Below the pieces are notes generated by a model. The model had not been told where the DNA came from. It worked only from the letters and a program-made list of their open reading frames with translations, and searched no databases. A stretch of DNA of 64,000 bases, from contig OZ024895.1 of the NCBI GenBank assembly GCA_964017195.1, forward strand, positions 9,731,501-9,795,500, written 5' to 3'. Shown piece after piece: positions 21,345-33,395 of this stretch. The position numbers were made by a program, and so were the translations under genes. The DNA comes from Siderastrea radians. Lineage: Eukaryota; Cnidaria; Anthozoa; Scleractinia; Rhizangiidae. How positions within the stretch are numbered: position 1 is the stretch's first letter; each line of letters opens with the position of its first letter.

Positions 21345-24217
21345 CCTGGCATACGGAGCTTGCGCCCGCAGTACTAGTGGCAGTGAAAACCGAGTTTTCC
21401 TACGTCATCTTCCGTCATCATAACATTGGGTACATTCCGATATGGATTACATCATGTCATTTGCTAATTGTCTAGTTTCCAACTCGAGCTAGAGGGCACG
21501 AAAGCAACGGGGGCCAGCTGGTCGGCGAGTTGCATAAACTTATAACGCCAGACGTTTACTCCAGTCAAAGTCACTATTTTAACGTCTGCGGTTAGCTGTT
21601 TATATGTCCAGCGTAAGGCTTTTGCAATGATAGATAACCAACGAGGTGCATAGCGGCGACGAGTTGGTTATAATTATTCGATATCCAGCAATTCCGAGTA
21701 GAATAATTGTCTTATTTAAAACTCAACCACTATAATTGTTATAAAATCAAGACAGAAAGAAGAAATGAGCAAGAGATAAAAAAGGGACAAGAATCGGTCA
21801 CATGACTGGACGAAAAAGGCGCCAAAAGTTTGCTAAGTGTGCAGCGTTTCTTTCCAAAGCTGAATGAATCAAAATGAAACTGCTCCGAACCGAAGTGAAC
21901 GAAGTCGCACAGGTTTTGGGGAAAAAATTTACTAATTTTTGGCTCTTAAATGTGGTACATGTTTGCTGGATTTTTATTGAAACATTGTTATAATCATCGT
22001 TCAAAGTGGACTGAAGCTGTACGATTTCACCACATTGGCTGCGGGAGTTGAAGCGGAGCAAGATTGTAATCCGTTCGCACAACGGTTTCTGTCATCATGT
22101 GCTTGTTTAATCGAACTGAAGACAGAATTTGAACTTGAACAGGTTATTTCTATGCAGCTCAGAAACAGGATTACTGTAGTGAGGAACGTCAGAATTCATC
22201 ATCTTAGTTTGTTAAAGGCAAGGTACAAAACGCAGTCGTTCTCAGTTTAGAGATTGCGGACGGAATGGTAAAAACAACACTCAAACTTCTGGGAAGCGAT
22301 TCAACTTCTTTGAGATAGCATCCGATTTGTATCAGAACATTTGGAGCTTTTGGAACAAAGAGCTACAGCGAGTACAGGTAAACCAGAGTCAACTTTGTGT
22401 GGTATAGCCAAAAAATGTCGCCCTTCCTTCTTTCTTGGTAGTTTGTTCGGTTCTTGTTTAGATTGCTTCTTGATTTTCGTACTGACTCGCCGTGAATGTG
22501 TGACAGTTTTTATTAAATGCTTCTCTCTCATTTTCCTGTGTTTTCTTTTATGTCTTGTCTTGATATTTCGGAGTAGAAAGCCTTCCTGACTGAAACCTAC
22601 CGCTTGTTTTTTGTTTTTTTTTTACGATCGACGTGACGATGAAAGAAATTAATTGAAAACACAAACGCTAGCTGCTTAAATTTCTATTTCTACACAGTAA
22701 CGTTTTTTGTCGTATTAAGAAATCAGGTACTCCGGAACAATTTTGATTTGTGTCTTAGTGACGCTGTTGGAATTTCTGCTTATTTAAATTCGTTGCAAAG
22801 TGATTTTTCTCGTCCATTTTTCTCAGTAGGTTGCTTGCTCATATTTAAAGATGAAAAACAACAAGGGAAAACATAAACGCAAAAACACAATGCGGACCGC
22901 TGAGGAAACTGTAAAGTCGACTTATTTTCCTTCAAAAATAAGACTTCAGCAAGACATTCACCGACAGCTCTTTTTGCAGCATTCTTTGAAAAGCTAATTA
23001 AGGACAATAAGAGTACTCGTGAAACTACAGTTGCTCTATTACGTAAAAAATAAATGAACTCACTTCAGTTACTCCCGGCAGCGACTCGACAGACTTTGTA
23101 ATCTAAATACGTACTGGTACGCATTTTTCACTGATTGGCGTGCCCACTGGCTGTTTAGTTCTGTCATTCATTAAACAACTTTGCTAAAATAATCAATATC
23201 GCCCAGGCATCAGGCCGTTTACTCCGGAAAAGTCACCCGAGAAAGATTTTCTGAAGCTTCCAAGCACAATTGTGGAGGGAAAATGGCACAACTTCTTCGC
23301 CCTAAACTATTTTTCGGAAGCTTTAAGAGTCTCTTTTTGGACAAAATAGCTTTAGACCGAGAACTGTTTCACTTATAGTTACTTGAATAACTTTTTTATT
23401 TCGATCTCTAACTAGAGACACACTGAAATGGCTTAGAGGTTAAAAACAAAACAAACACCAAAACCATGCTACACTAAATTCACTGAATCGGCGATTCTAA
23501 TTTATTTTAGTCTCTAAATTAGGACAGAAATGGCATTCACTTCAAGTGAGGAAGCTGAAAAATATAACAATACAGGGAGCTGATGAAATATTCCACAACT
23601 GAAAAAACATAAAGCTTTACACTAAGACTATAAACTTGAAGACAGAGCGACTCTTCAGTTTGTTGGATAATTAAATTAGCAATCAGTCAAAACAACCCAA
23701 TGTGCGGTGACGAATACTAAACCGGATTGAGGAAACAACACCGACCCAGTCTAAACAGTCACACTATCAAATTTTGGGATAAAATGTAAACCAGCTGGGA
23801 AATGAGAATTGCTCAAAAGACGAACTTAATCGAAAAAATCTTAAAAGACTACGCACTGTAGTGAACTGTAATTTGTTAAGGTTACATCAGATCGCTTATT
23901 TACGAAATTTCTTTAATGATTAAACGTAGAAAATGGGACAACTGACTTTCACAAAACTACAACTGCATTGAGATAAGCACTTGTTTGCCTGCATTCATAT
24001 ATATAAATGTAAATCTAACTAGAATCACTGGAGTGCTTGGCATTGCTGACATTGCTGGTAAACGAACGTACACAAACATGATGCTCGACTGACTGAACAG
24101 GCGACAACCTCGTTCCCGGGGTCCTTTCTCCTTATGACGTAGGAAAACTCAGTTTGCCCCGCGTACTGAGCTCTGATTGGTCAATTTCAATTTCAGTCGC
24201 GTGGACCGTATGCCAGG
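21345..24217. mobile_element. 2.87-kb non-autonomous transposon, copy 2 (direct repeat of copy 1)
   Basis: Aligns end to end with 18289-21134 in the same orientation, with the same CCTGGCATACG termini and many small indels and substitutions. Copies 1 and 2 together make a 5.9-kb tandem array with a 210-bp spacer containing CCCCCCGGGGGG. Confidence 0.75.
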
Positions 24218-26100
24218 GTAATATTGCAGAAAAAACTGCAAGTTATTCGAAAATGTCCGTTATTACTTTTTCTTTTGAAGAAAGCTCGATGAAAAATGAA
24301 CCTTAAACTTTTGATAATCCCCTGTTGTGTGAGGTTTTAATATAAATGTAAAAACGAATAAGTGTATTTGGTTTCATACTATGCTCTGTCTATGTACGTG
24401 AACATTTTTCTGAAAAAAAAATCGTTTTCATATAGTTTAGGGATGTGCATTTGCAGGCACGCGGAGCACTGGGCACCAATGCCATGATTGTTCAGGGAGA
24501 CTAGTGCTTAACTGGTACACTTTTCAGGCCCGGTCGCACAGCTCGCAGCAAAAGCTGAAAAATTGCGTGAAAAGGTGTTTTGCTAGCAAGTTGTTAGCTT
24601 TCTTTCGTCCATTTCTACTAAAGAATAATTTCTCGGAAAGTGGACAACACTTCATTTTTCGCTGCATTACTCAGAAATTTGGGTCAACTGTCAAGTCAAA
24701 CAGGCTACCCAGTCACAATGTCAGGTACGGTGCTTTTAAATTCTCATGACTTTTGTTGTGAAATACAGTGTACGCTTAGTTGAGCTTATTATTTGTGTTC
24801 ATTAAACAGCTTTTTAGAGCTTTTCCGATCGATCGTTACCTTGATGTTTCATATTTATAGTTAGTTCAGTGCTTAAATAATTGAAATTTAATTCGTTTTA
24901 AACAGAGATGTAGTTTTTGTACACTCGACTGCGATTCAATCGTGTTATTTTTTTGGACAAGTTAAAGGGAGAAAAGCATTCCTTTTTGTTTTCAGTAAGC
25001 TATAATTACAGCGTGGCTATTAAAATTAATATTTCAAACAGTTCCTGCTTAAAGCGAGAAATTCAGGCTATTCCCCATGAATTTAGGAGATAAGCTTAAA
25101 TTTATTTGTGTAGCATCATAAAGTGTTGTAAACATTTCCAACTCGTTTATTGATTAGCTGGGCTTTTCTTGACCGCTTGCAAAATGTGTATATATGTCTA
25201 ACGTGTTACGAATGTTTGTTATATCAAGTAACGTTCAAAATCTCTACAGAGTCTTGCCTTTTAGCCCACTGAGGCCCAATGCACCTCTATGCGCCCTAGA
25301 ATGAGCAGACGTCTTGTTCCACTTGTGACGTCATCAGTTTAAGTGACCCTGAAAAGCTTTGATAGTCAGTCGATGCAGCGCAAAAAGATCTTGTAAATGA
25401 TGCCTGAACAACAATGATCGGATCAAGTAAACCTGAGTAACAGCCAGAAAACCGTGGAACATTTACCTCAAAAACACAAGAAAATCATGGCCTTCCCACC
25501 GACTGCTACTTTTGGCCAACTCTTTCCTTTTCAAACGAGCTCTGGGGCCAAACTTTTCTCATCACCATAAATCGTGGTAGTATGGCTAACTCAACAGCAA
25601 AAAGCGAAAATCGGAATGAGAATGAAAGCAACGGGCTTGTGCGCTAAATCTCGAAGAGCCGTAGACGGGGGAGGTTTTCAAAATTTTGAATTGCGCGCAT
25701 GCCCGAACTCAAAATGCTAGAAAACGTCCTGAAACCGAAAGAAACGGCAACTGTTCATGAGGACTTTTCGTGAGGATTTGGACTTTTGGGAACATACACT
25801 CAAGATAATAGAGTTGAAAGAAGGTGGATTTAATTTTGTAGATATCTGACTGATGAAGTTAATTATCCCATAATATGCAGGGTTAAAAATTAACTCCAGT
25901 GACTGGTTGCTGTTCGGCTAGTCCTCGATTTCTTAAAGGCCGAGGCCAAAATAAAGTGGTGTTCAATTTCCTCTAGTCTAAAAAAAAATAAACTATATTT
26001 ACTTACAGCCGGGGTGGGAATTAAGTCTTTTATCAAGGGATTTTGCCAATAGAACTGTGGGTAAGTCTGGAGTCATACGTCAACAAAAACAAAATGGTGT
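24218..26100. other. Gene-less stretch
   Basis: No supported gene. 25240-25760 looks like generic dispersed repeat sequence, with a CRE-like TGACGTCA at about 25327. Borders are not defined. Confidence 0.35.
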
Positions 26101-26393
26101 CTTGATATATTGTGAATTGATCTAAATACTCCTGAATGGCTTTGAATTTCTCCAAGAGCTAAAATTTACTACAGTTAATGAACCTAGAGTTGAGGAAGGC
26201 AAAGGAAAGAAAGGTACCCCAATGAAAGTATATTTAATTTTATTTTTATTGTACAGTAACTACATTGTAACATTTTGTAATTGCAGTCACCCATCTGACG
26301 ATCAGACCTCAACTTTTAGTGACCCTCTTCAGTCTTAAATTGCCACTGGCATTTGGGCAACTGCCAATTCTTAGCCATGAATTTGTTGTTAAT

Positions 26394-26912
26394 CCGCTGA
26401 TCTTTTTTCATCTGTTCAAGGCATACATTAATATATGTCAGCAGTGATCGGTGATGCAGCTTTGTCTTACAGTGAAGGTACGTGGAAGATACCAGTCACA
26501 TAATTATTCCAGCTTACGTATCTAACTGTTCAGTAAATTGAACTGAAATAAAAGCCATGATCTGGTTAAGTTGGTTTCAGTAGTTGAACACAGCTAAACC
26601 AAAAATATGCAAACAGCTGTGTTTGATTCTCAAATAAATACCAGGTATTCAATCCACTGATCTTTTTTCATCTGTTCAAGGCATACATTAATATATGTCA
26701 GCAGTGATCGGTGATGCAGCTTTGTCTTACAGTGAAGGTACGTGGAAGATACCAGTCACATAATTATTCCAGCTTACGTATCTAACTGTTCAGTAAATTG
26801 AACTGAAATAAAAGCCATGATCTGGTTAAGTTGGTTTCAGTAGTTGAACACAGTTAAACCAAAAATATGCAAACAGCTGTGTTTGATTCTCAAATAAATA
26901 CCAGGTATTCAA
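26394..26912. repeat. 259-bp tandem duplication
   Basis: Two head-to-tail units (26394-26652 and 26653-26912), nearly identical. The diverged inverted relative near 43.75-44.0 kb has only one unit, so the doubling is recent and local. Confidence 0.88.
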
Positions 26913-28845
26913 TCCATCTGCCTTTAAGTGTGTGAGAACAAGCACAAATGTCTGTAATGTGGAATTTGGTCATTATCTGTTTTACACATTGTCATGTAAA
27001 GATCTAAAAGACTAAGTGACTAAATCAGCGTTTTTGGCCAAAGGAAATTTGGCAATCCTATTATTCACAAAGAAAAATAAAAGTTGAACCAAGGATAAAA
27101 TTGACCCACAACACTTACACTTACAAGTTATAAAATCCATTTTTCATGGTGACGTGGGGTATATTCTGGCAGTTATACTATGTTTCCACGATACTGGTTG
27201 TCTGGTATGGGTTTCCATACCAGAATGAAAATTTGATCCGGTACCACTATTGGGGTGAACTCACACACGAGATGTAATCACGTAAACAGGTACAGAGAAA
27301 TGAGAGGGAACCGTAATGAACTTGTAGCAGAATGAATGTCATACTAGTGTCATGTAAACACCCGTTAGACTAAAGTTGAGCAGCTCTCATGGATGTTGAA
27401 AAACATGCTCGGAGGCCAAGGAGCAGTGATGCCCTGGTTTCAAGAAAGCAGTGCAAACTCAGACCAGTATGATTTTGTTTACATGAGACTGGTGGAGAGT
27501 CAGACTGGCATGAAGTGTTTACATGGAACCAACCACCCCTTAAAATCCATTTTACATGTGTCTATTATCCACCAGCTTGGAATGCTTCAAAGCCACTTAT
27601 TAACTGTGCATGCTTAAAACAAATATCTCAGACCGGTTTGAACTCAATTCATGTTTACATGGTTCCCCAGTCTAATTTTAGACCGTTGTGAGTCATTTGT
27701 ATCAGTTCAGCAATGGTGATCAGTCAAACCAGCCTGAGATGATAATCATTTTATACTGGCTTCACATTTCGTACCGCCTTCATGTAAACAGAAGCAAGCA
27801 TTAGTATGGAGTTGATCTGAAGTCGTTCCGGCCTAAGTTGCTACCATTCTCACAGACGATGAGCAGTCTCTACTTTTTCTCTGGTGCGTTCACATCAACT
27901 GTCCTGCACATCGCCCCGGATGAAATTGCATTCATATAAACGTCTCAAAGTGTGCTTGAGCAGTAACATGCTTCTTCCAGTGAAATAACAGATAGTCTGT
28001 AGTTCTAACCCTTAAAGCTTTTGGGGGGTCTACAAGTAGAAAGGATTTATTCTTCATGGATATTTTACTCGCTTTATTAGAGCTTAAAAACAGATCTTTA
28101 CCACTAATGAGCAATACATTTAGTGATAATATTGCAAATGTTTCAAGATTCCTTTGTCTCTTAATTCCCAGAGGAGATTGAAGACAAAGAAACCCAACCA
28201 AATAGAGAGGTTTCTCTGTAAATCCTCGGAGTCATGTTATAATTTTGGATATCAAACATGGGCTACTGGGAATTTGCTGGACTATGAAGAAGATCTTTGA
28301 CATGGGGATTCCATCCAGGTGACAATTTGGGCTTGTTTTGTGCCATATGACTTATTCCTTGCAAGCTCCTCAGTTAGCTAACCTAAAAATATGATTTTGG
28401 GTTTACCAAGAGTATTAAAACCTCCAAAAAGCCATGGGCTTGCTATTGGCAATTTAGATAAATAAATCTGCTTTGTTTTCGTTACAGGTTTTTATTCAAG
28501 CTGAAGTCAGGAAAATATGGCGGTTTATTATAAAGCTTTGGTGAAGAAATGTGTTCTCACAGCTATATTCCCAGACAAACATTATCAATTCAAATGAAAA
28601 AAAAATTGAAGAGCAGTTTTGAAATAAGGTTATATACATTTGAATTTTTTGTCTTTTTCTGATGTATTTTGATGTCATTGATTAGTTTGACTGTAACCAC
28701 ATACACTTCATGTCGGGTGTATACAAAACCTGAGCTAGGCCATCGCCCAGGCCATGGCCCACCCTATGGCCTACCCTATGGCCCACCCAAAATTTTGCAG
28801 TTTTTACAAAAATAGCACGGTCAGGAAAATTTAGTCGGAATTTAG

Positions 28846-29968
28846 TAGCCTGTTCCAGGCGTTCAGATAGTGGAGCACGAGCGAAAAAGAAAGCGAGCGA
28901 AAGAGCGGGGGAAAAACGAGATGAGACTGGGGAAGAGGACGAGGGAACGTCTGTAAAATTAATTATAAAATGCCCATGCTGCCTACTTTAGACCACCGAC
29001 GGCGGCAGAGAAACATGAACCCAGGGTCAGGTCAAAGTAAACAAGAAAGTTATGTAATTATGCTCACCAAAATAGGTTTCACCCGAGTTTGAAGCGTTGG
29101 GAAAAGTAGTTGATGCCTTAAGAAATCTGACATGCCGAATGAACATTGCAAAATTTTCTGCGATACGGAAACGCAAATGTCATCTCCACTACTTGACCAA
29201 TAAAGGTAACGAGAATCACAGACGACTTTATATACACATCGGTTTATCAAATTGATGAATAGAAAGCTTTTCACTCTGTGAAAGAATGAACTTCGTCGTC
29301 TTCATCGATTGCGATGGCTACGATGTGTTTGTTGTTGTTCTTTTCTCCATTCCTTAGACAGCAGGCTTTCAGGACTTTCATAAACAATCTAGCCGATCCA
29401 TTTTTCCTGCTCCTTCTTCGTCTTTTTCTTCGTCTACTCCGATAGCCAGCGCTCTAATTCCGATGCTTTGAAGCTGTTCTACTTGGTCTTTCATGATTGC
29501 GACAAGCGGAGTGACCACAATTGTCTTAGAAACAGCGTTTCTTTGCAATGCGTTGATTAACCTTGGAAAAAAGTTGAAAGATCAAGCTATTTCCAAATCC
29601 TGTTGGAAGAATGGCGATGAGACCTCTCCCCAGAAACACGTTTTGAAGACAATCCACATTTGGGAAATCGTCAAGCGCTTGCCGTGCGGTTATTCAACTG
29701 TGCGTGACTCGATGGAGGATGACCTTCGCAGGGGCACGCCATATCGCATTTCTTGTCTGCGTCAACAACCCTATGGTGTTGACAGGAGGTGTCAAATTTG
29801 GCCAATCAGAGGGTATACCAGATTCTGGTATACCGTCATGAGCTTTTTAAAATTAATTTCACTGGCGTTCCCTCGTCCTCTTCCCCAGTCTCCCCTCGTT
29901 TTTTCCCGCTCTTTCGCTCGCTTTCTTTTTCGCTCGTGCTCCACTATCTGAACGTCTGGAACAGGCTA
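28846..29968. mobile_element. 1.1-kb nested transposon with captured RecQ-like fragment
   Basis: Inverted repeats of about 120 bp start TAGCCTGTTCCAG and are flanked by a perfect 8-bp duplication GAATTTAG (28838-28845 and 29969-29976). The 8-bp duplication fits hAT- or P-like insertion. Between the repeats lies a fragment of a RecQ-family helicase rather than a transposase. Confidence 0.82.
29465..29710 (-). pseudogene. RecQ-like helicase fragment (motifs I and Ia)
   Basis: The minus strand reads ALDDFPNVDCLQNVFLG, then GLIAILPTGFGNSLIFQLF, which is a RecQ-type motif I with Asn in place of the Walker A Lys. After a frame change it reads VVTPLVAIMKDQVEQLQSIG, the motif Ia region. Everything after that is missing. 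The lost Lys, the frameshift and the truncation make it non-functional. It sits inside the 1.1-kb element, so it was probably carried or captured by it. Confidence 0.72.
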
Positions 29969-30740
29969 GAATTTAGTCAAGCGCGGTATGGAGCCGGTGG
30001 AAGATTGCGGTCATCACGAAAAAGGATACTGTGCTACCTTGAAATGTGATGCCTTTTGACAATGGTTACAATGGACAAAAAAACAAGATTACCTCTACCC
30101 GACCTTGGGGAACAACGATCCGTGGCATTAAGAAAAAATGTAAAAAAAGTAGATTAAAGAAATTAAAACGATCTTTTTAGTAATTTGATGAGCCTACAAC
30201 TTTTTTAAATTCATTAATTTTTTTAAAATGAAATAATCTAGTCAACCCATTCGCGCGTGACGTCACCATTTTTCAAGATGGCGACCGCTTCTTCGAATGT
30301 CAAGTCAAACACGCTTCGATTTCTCACCCCAGCGCTTCCGCCCCCACACCAACACCACGTGTCTGAGTTGACATCATTTAAAGGCAGAGGAAATCCTCCA
30401 CGGAGCTCCCACCGGGGATTTTTTTTCTCCTTCGAAAAAAAACCTTAATATCTGCGCTCAATCCGCGTGGCCACCATCAAAAGTGCTATAAGATTAGACG
30501 AAAAAATCCTTTTTTCCCAATTCCTCCTTGAGAAAAAACTAATCTTGGCCAAAAAAAAGAAAAAAGAAAAACATTTTTCCCCGCGACCTCGGCTGGATTC
30601 GAACTCCCTCACTCCAAAAAAAACACAACACTGGACCTCCCCGCGCGATGCCCCCGCGCGTGCGCGCCCGCCCACTGCCCGCACCCGCGATCTCACACCC
30701 ACCGGTCAGCGGTCCGCCCGTCCCAAACCACATTCCATTC

Positions 30741-30790
30741 TGATGACGTCATCACTCGAGGGGTGGGTCTGTTCGATATAAAACGCTACA
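30741..30790 (+). promoter_or_regulatory. CRE palindrome plus TATA box
   Basis: A perfect palindrome TGATGACGTCATCA (30741-30754) contains the CREB/ATF site TGACGTCA. It is followed 23 bp later by TATAAAA (30777-30783). The spacing suits a polymerase II core promoter reading right. A second TGACGTCA lies near 30258. No confident ORF follows within the element. Confidence 0.45.
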
Positions 30791-31582
30791 CCGACGCCCC
30801 TTACTACTACTATTGAGAAGTAGCAGAATTTCTTGGAAACGAAGTTGGAAGTTCTTTTCTTATCTTTCTATATATGTTTCTTTGTACGTGTGTTAGTTTG
30901 TTTTACTTTGAATGCCTTTTCTCTTGTTTGGCTTTTTTTCTGGTTATTTTTGTAAAAATTGTGGGTGGGCCATGGGTTGGGCCATAGGGTACGCCATAGG
31001 GTGGGCCATGGCCTAGCCCAGGTTTTGTACACACTCCTTTATGTCCCCTCAGTATTACTAAGTGATGAATGAATCCTAGAGTACCTCTTAGCAGTAAAAG
31101 TAACTTGCAGCCATGCCCACAAAACAATACCTTGGTACCTTTCAGACCTTTATTTCAAAATTTCTGATGAACACAACCAAACCTTTTTTGGGAGTACCCC
31201 CTCCCCACCCCCTATCCCAGGAATGAAGAGTCAGACCTATTTGATTGAATTCTTTTTATGGGGAAAACTATTTCAATTGACTGATTCCCCATAGTATCAT
31301 CCCTTCTTATTAGTTCATTACCTGTTAGATTTCAGACTATTCTGAAATGATTTAGGAAGAGGTTATTCCTTTTGATTTTCTTTAGTACCAGATTATGGCA
31401 ATCAGTAACAATCAATATGCTTATTGGTGACAGATTATCAAACCAAAAACAAATTGAAATCACAAGATCTACTGCCGTCACGGTCTGGGGTAGTAACAGA
31501 ATGAGTCATAATCTGTGCATCAAACAAAGTCACTAGTCATTACTGGACCATTTGCTATTTGCATTGGCAAAACTGTAGTCAC

Positions 31583-31583
31583 A

Positions 31584-31627
<44 letters not shown>
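31583..31627. repeat. (GATT)n microsatellite
   Basis: About eleven tandem GATT units, followed by degenerate copies to about 31680. Confidence 0.9.
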
Positions 31628-32321
31628 CATTGACTGCTGATTGACTGATTTATCAACTGAGTAGTTGAGTGGTTGATTGAAAGACTAATTGGTACTTAAA
31701 ATAGATGAATGAATTGAGTCACCTGAATTACATGTAAGAAATTACATGTGTCATGCTGCACTGTTCGCATCTTCCGCTGGCAGTAAAATCAGGCAAAACA
31801 TAAAATAATTTACAAGCTCTACTGTCATGACATCATTAGTAACAAATAATTTATTTGTAAAAAGCAAGTTTCATTTTAGTTCTGACCACTAGTACGAAAG
31901 AAGGCATATTAGAGAGCAGTCCTGACAGTAAATATTTCATATTTACTCCAATAAGCGACTCCCTCTGAGTCACTACCACTATTAAGAAAGCAATGCCCTG
32001 GAATGTTTGAGGGTACACTACTTCCTATTATTAATTAAACGTCCCGGGGAATTAAAAGAAGTAAATAAGTTACACAATTATTGAACTATAACACCATTTT
32101 ACCGTATAACGAGAAAAATATGAGAGCGTATTGCACTGTAGTATCCCGGTTTCCAATCACTTATTGAATAAAGCATTTAAAATGCTTAAAATGTGTAACT
32201 TTACATTACCTACAACAGGGGCTTATTTAAAATTTATAAAACAAGGGCTCTAATTTGATTAGATGTGTATTATTTACTAATAATTAACTAATAATTATAA
32301 TATTGCTTTCCGGTCTCACTT

Positions 32322-32324
<3 letters not shown>

Positions 32325-32354
<30 letters not shown>

Positions 32355-32375
32355 GTAATAATAATTATTATTATA
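32325..32375. repeat. (TAA)n microsatellite
   Basis: Tandem TAA units next to the 3' end of the minus-strand Penelope-like fragment. It may have served as its insertion site or tail. Confidence 0.85.
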
Positions 32376-32389
32376 ATGATTTATATTTT

Positions 32390-33395
32390 AAATGGTTTCA
32401 ACCCAGGAGTCATATCATAATTCGGTAAATTGTGATCGTCCGGGTGAGTGTAGTTCGGAGAAGGACTGTTTGAGGTGACATTGACTGACGTTTCGACAAC
32501 CTGAGCGGAAGTCATCATCAGAGTCAAGTAAACTGTGAATCGTCAGTAGATGTTTTAAGTTTCTGGTCGTTGTCCTGATTGGTCGACGTGATGTTACTGG
32601 TCGTCTGTCAGTTAAGCCGTGATGTTATTGGCTGTGAAGACTGTTAAACGTAATTGGTGCGTTTCGATCCGTCTTTTGTTAGTCAAATGTCCGTTGGTCT
32701 ATTGTTAGCCAAATAGGTCGGTTTGTCTTTTGTTTGTCTGTCTTGTTGTTGTCGGCAATCAGTCGTTTGTAAGGTGCAGGTGGCTGTTGGCAACGGTTCA
32801 GTGGTGTTTGTTGTAAGTTAGTAAACCAGCTTTCCAGAGTGATTCGTTGATAGTAGTCCGTACTGTAGGTAACGCATTCAGCAGAGTCCCAGTCGATTCT
32901 GTGGTTTGTTTTTAAATGGTGCTCAGCAATGTGATTGTTGATATCACCATTTCTAGTCGCTCGTTTGTGTTCAGTCAGTCGGACGTTCAAATTTCTGCCT
33001 GTCTCACCAATATAAGTGGCCTGGCAGTCGCAGCACTTGATCTTATAAACTGCTCCCTGTCTGTCGCTCGGTTCGTCTTTGTCTTTAACGTTCATCAGTA
33101 GCTGTCGTAAAGTAGTGATAGGTTTGCGAGCAACGCGGATGTTGTAGGGTTGTAGGATTCGTGCGATAGTTTCAGAAGTCCCTCTGACGTAAGGTATGGT
33201 TGTAGTAGTGACAGGTGTCGCGTTAGTGTTCGTAGCGTTCGGTTCTGAGTTTCTGCAAGTGTTGTGTCTAATAAAGTCCTGGTTGTAATTGTTCTTGTTG
33301 AAAACATTGTCTAAGTACTTGGTTTCGTCCGTTAAGCTGTCGGGTGAGTCACAAACTAGTTGCGCGCTTCTTGTCAGGGTCCGTATAGTCGTATA
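32390..33395 (-). mobile_element. Penelope-like retroelement, 5'-truncated (RT C-terminus plus GIY-YIG)
   Basis: The minus strand reads IRTLTRSAQLVCDSP, KYLDNVFNKNNYNQDF, IPYVRGTSETIARILQPYNI and ARKPITTLRQLL, then the ORF below. These are the thumb/linker blocks of Penelope-like reverse transcriptases. The 3' end (32460-32530) contains the widespread Penelope-like tail sequence encoding DDFRSGCRNVS on the minus strand. The catalytic RT core is absent, as expected of 5' truncation. Confidence 0.85.
32679..33095 (-). CDS. GIY-YIG endonuclease domain of the Penelope-like element
   Basis: The ORF contains GAVYKIKCCDCQATYIGETG, the GIY-YIG core (here VYKI and YIGE), followed by RNLNVRLTEHKRA with the conserved Arg and Glu-His, and NNHIAEHHLKTNHRIDW. 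The paired Cys (CCDC) before the YIG is typical of Penelope-like EN domains, which nick target DNA for reverse transcription. The frame continues upstream without its own start, so this is the C-terminus of a longer protein. The domain looks intact, but the element lacks its RT. Confidence 0.85.
   Translation of the reverse strand: MNVKDKDEPSDRQGAVYKIKCCDCQATYIGETGRNLNVRLTEHKRATRNGDINNHIAEHHLKTNHRIDWDSAECVTYSTDYYQRITLESWFTNLQQTPLNRCQQPPAPYKRLIADNNKTDKQKTNRPIWLTIDQRTFD

Larger units (their letters stand above)
28715..31037. mobile_element. 2.3-kb inverted-repeat transposon carrying a nested element
   Basis: Terminal inverted repeats of about 80 bp start GGGTGTATACAAAACCTG on the left and the near-match GGAGTGTGTACAAAACCTG on the right. 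They contain short tandem units of the type CCTATGGCCCAC. The flanks carry a probable 8-bp target duplication with one mismatch (TTCATGTC at 28707-28714, TTTATGTC at 31038-31045). It contains the complete element 28846-29968 and a promoter-like block near 30.74 kb. The ORFs at 30445-30781 are low-complexity and not convincing. Confidence 0.75.
26100..32220. repeat. Left arm of a diverged inverted duplication
   Basis: Blocks recur inverted in 40700-44270: the 26.2-kb CAGTC(G/A)CCCA block at 44.07 kb; the 26.4-26.9 kb block at 43.75-44.0 kb; the 27.3-27.7 kb CATGTAAAC-rich block at 42.45-42.8 kb; the 31.38-31.6 kb block at 41.0-41.2 kb; and the 32.1-kb block around 40.75-40.83 kb. This arm is longer because it contains the 2.3-kb element at 28715-31037 and a tandem duplication. 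No gene identified. Confidence 0.65.

Noticed and set aside
30585..30625. tRNA-like T-arm (GAGTTCGAATC on the minus strand)
   Set aside because: The stem does not pair properly and no acceptor, D-arm or anticodon arm fits around it.
30445..30781. 85-104 codon ORFs on both strands
   Set aside because: Low-complexity Lys/Arg-rich sequence from A-runs and GC-rich repeats; no start context or domain.
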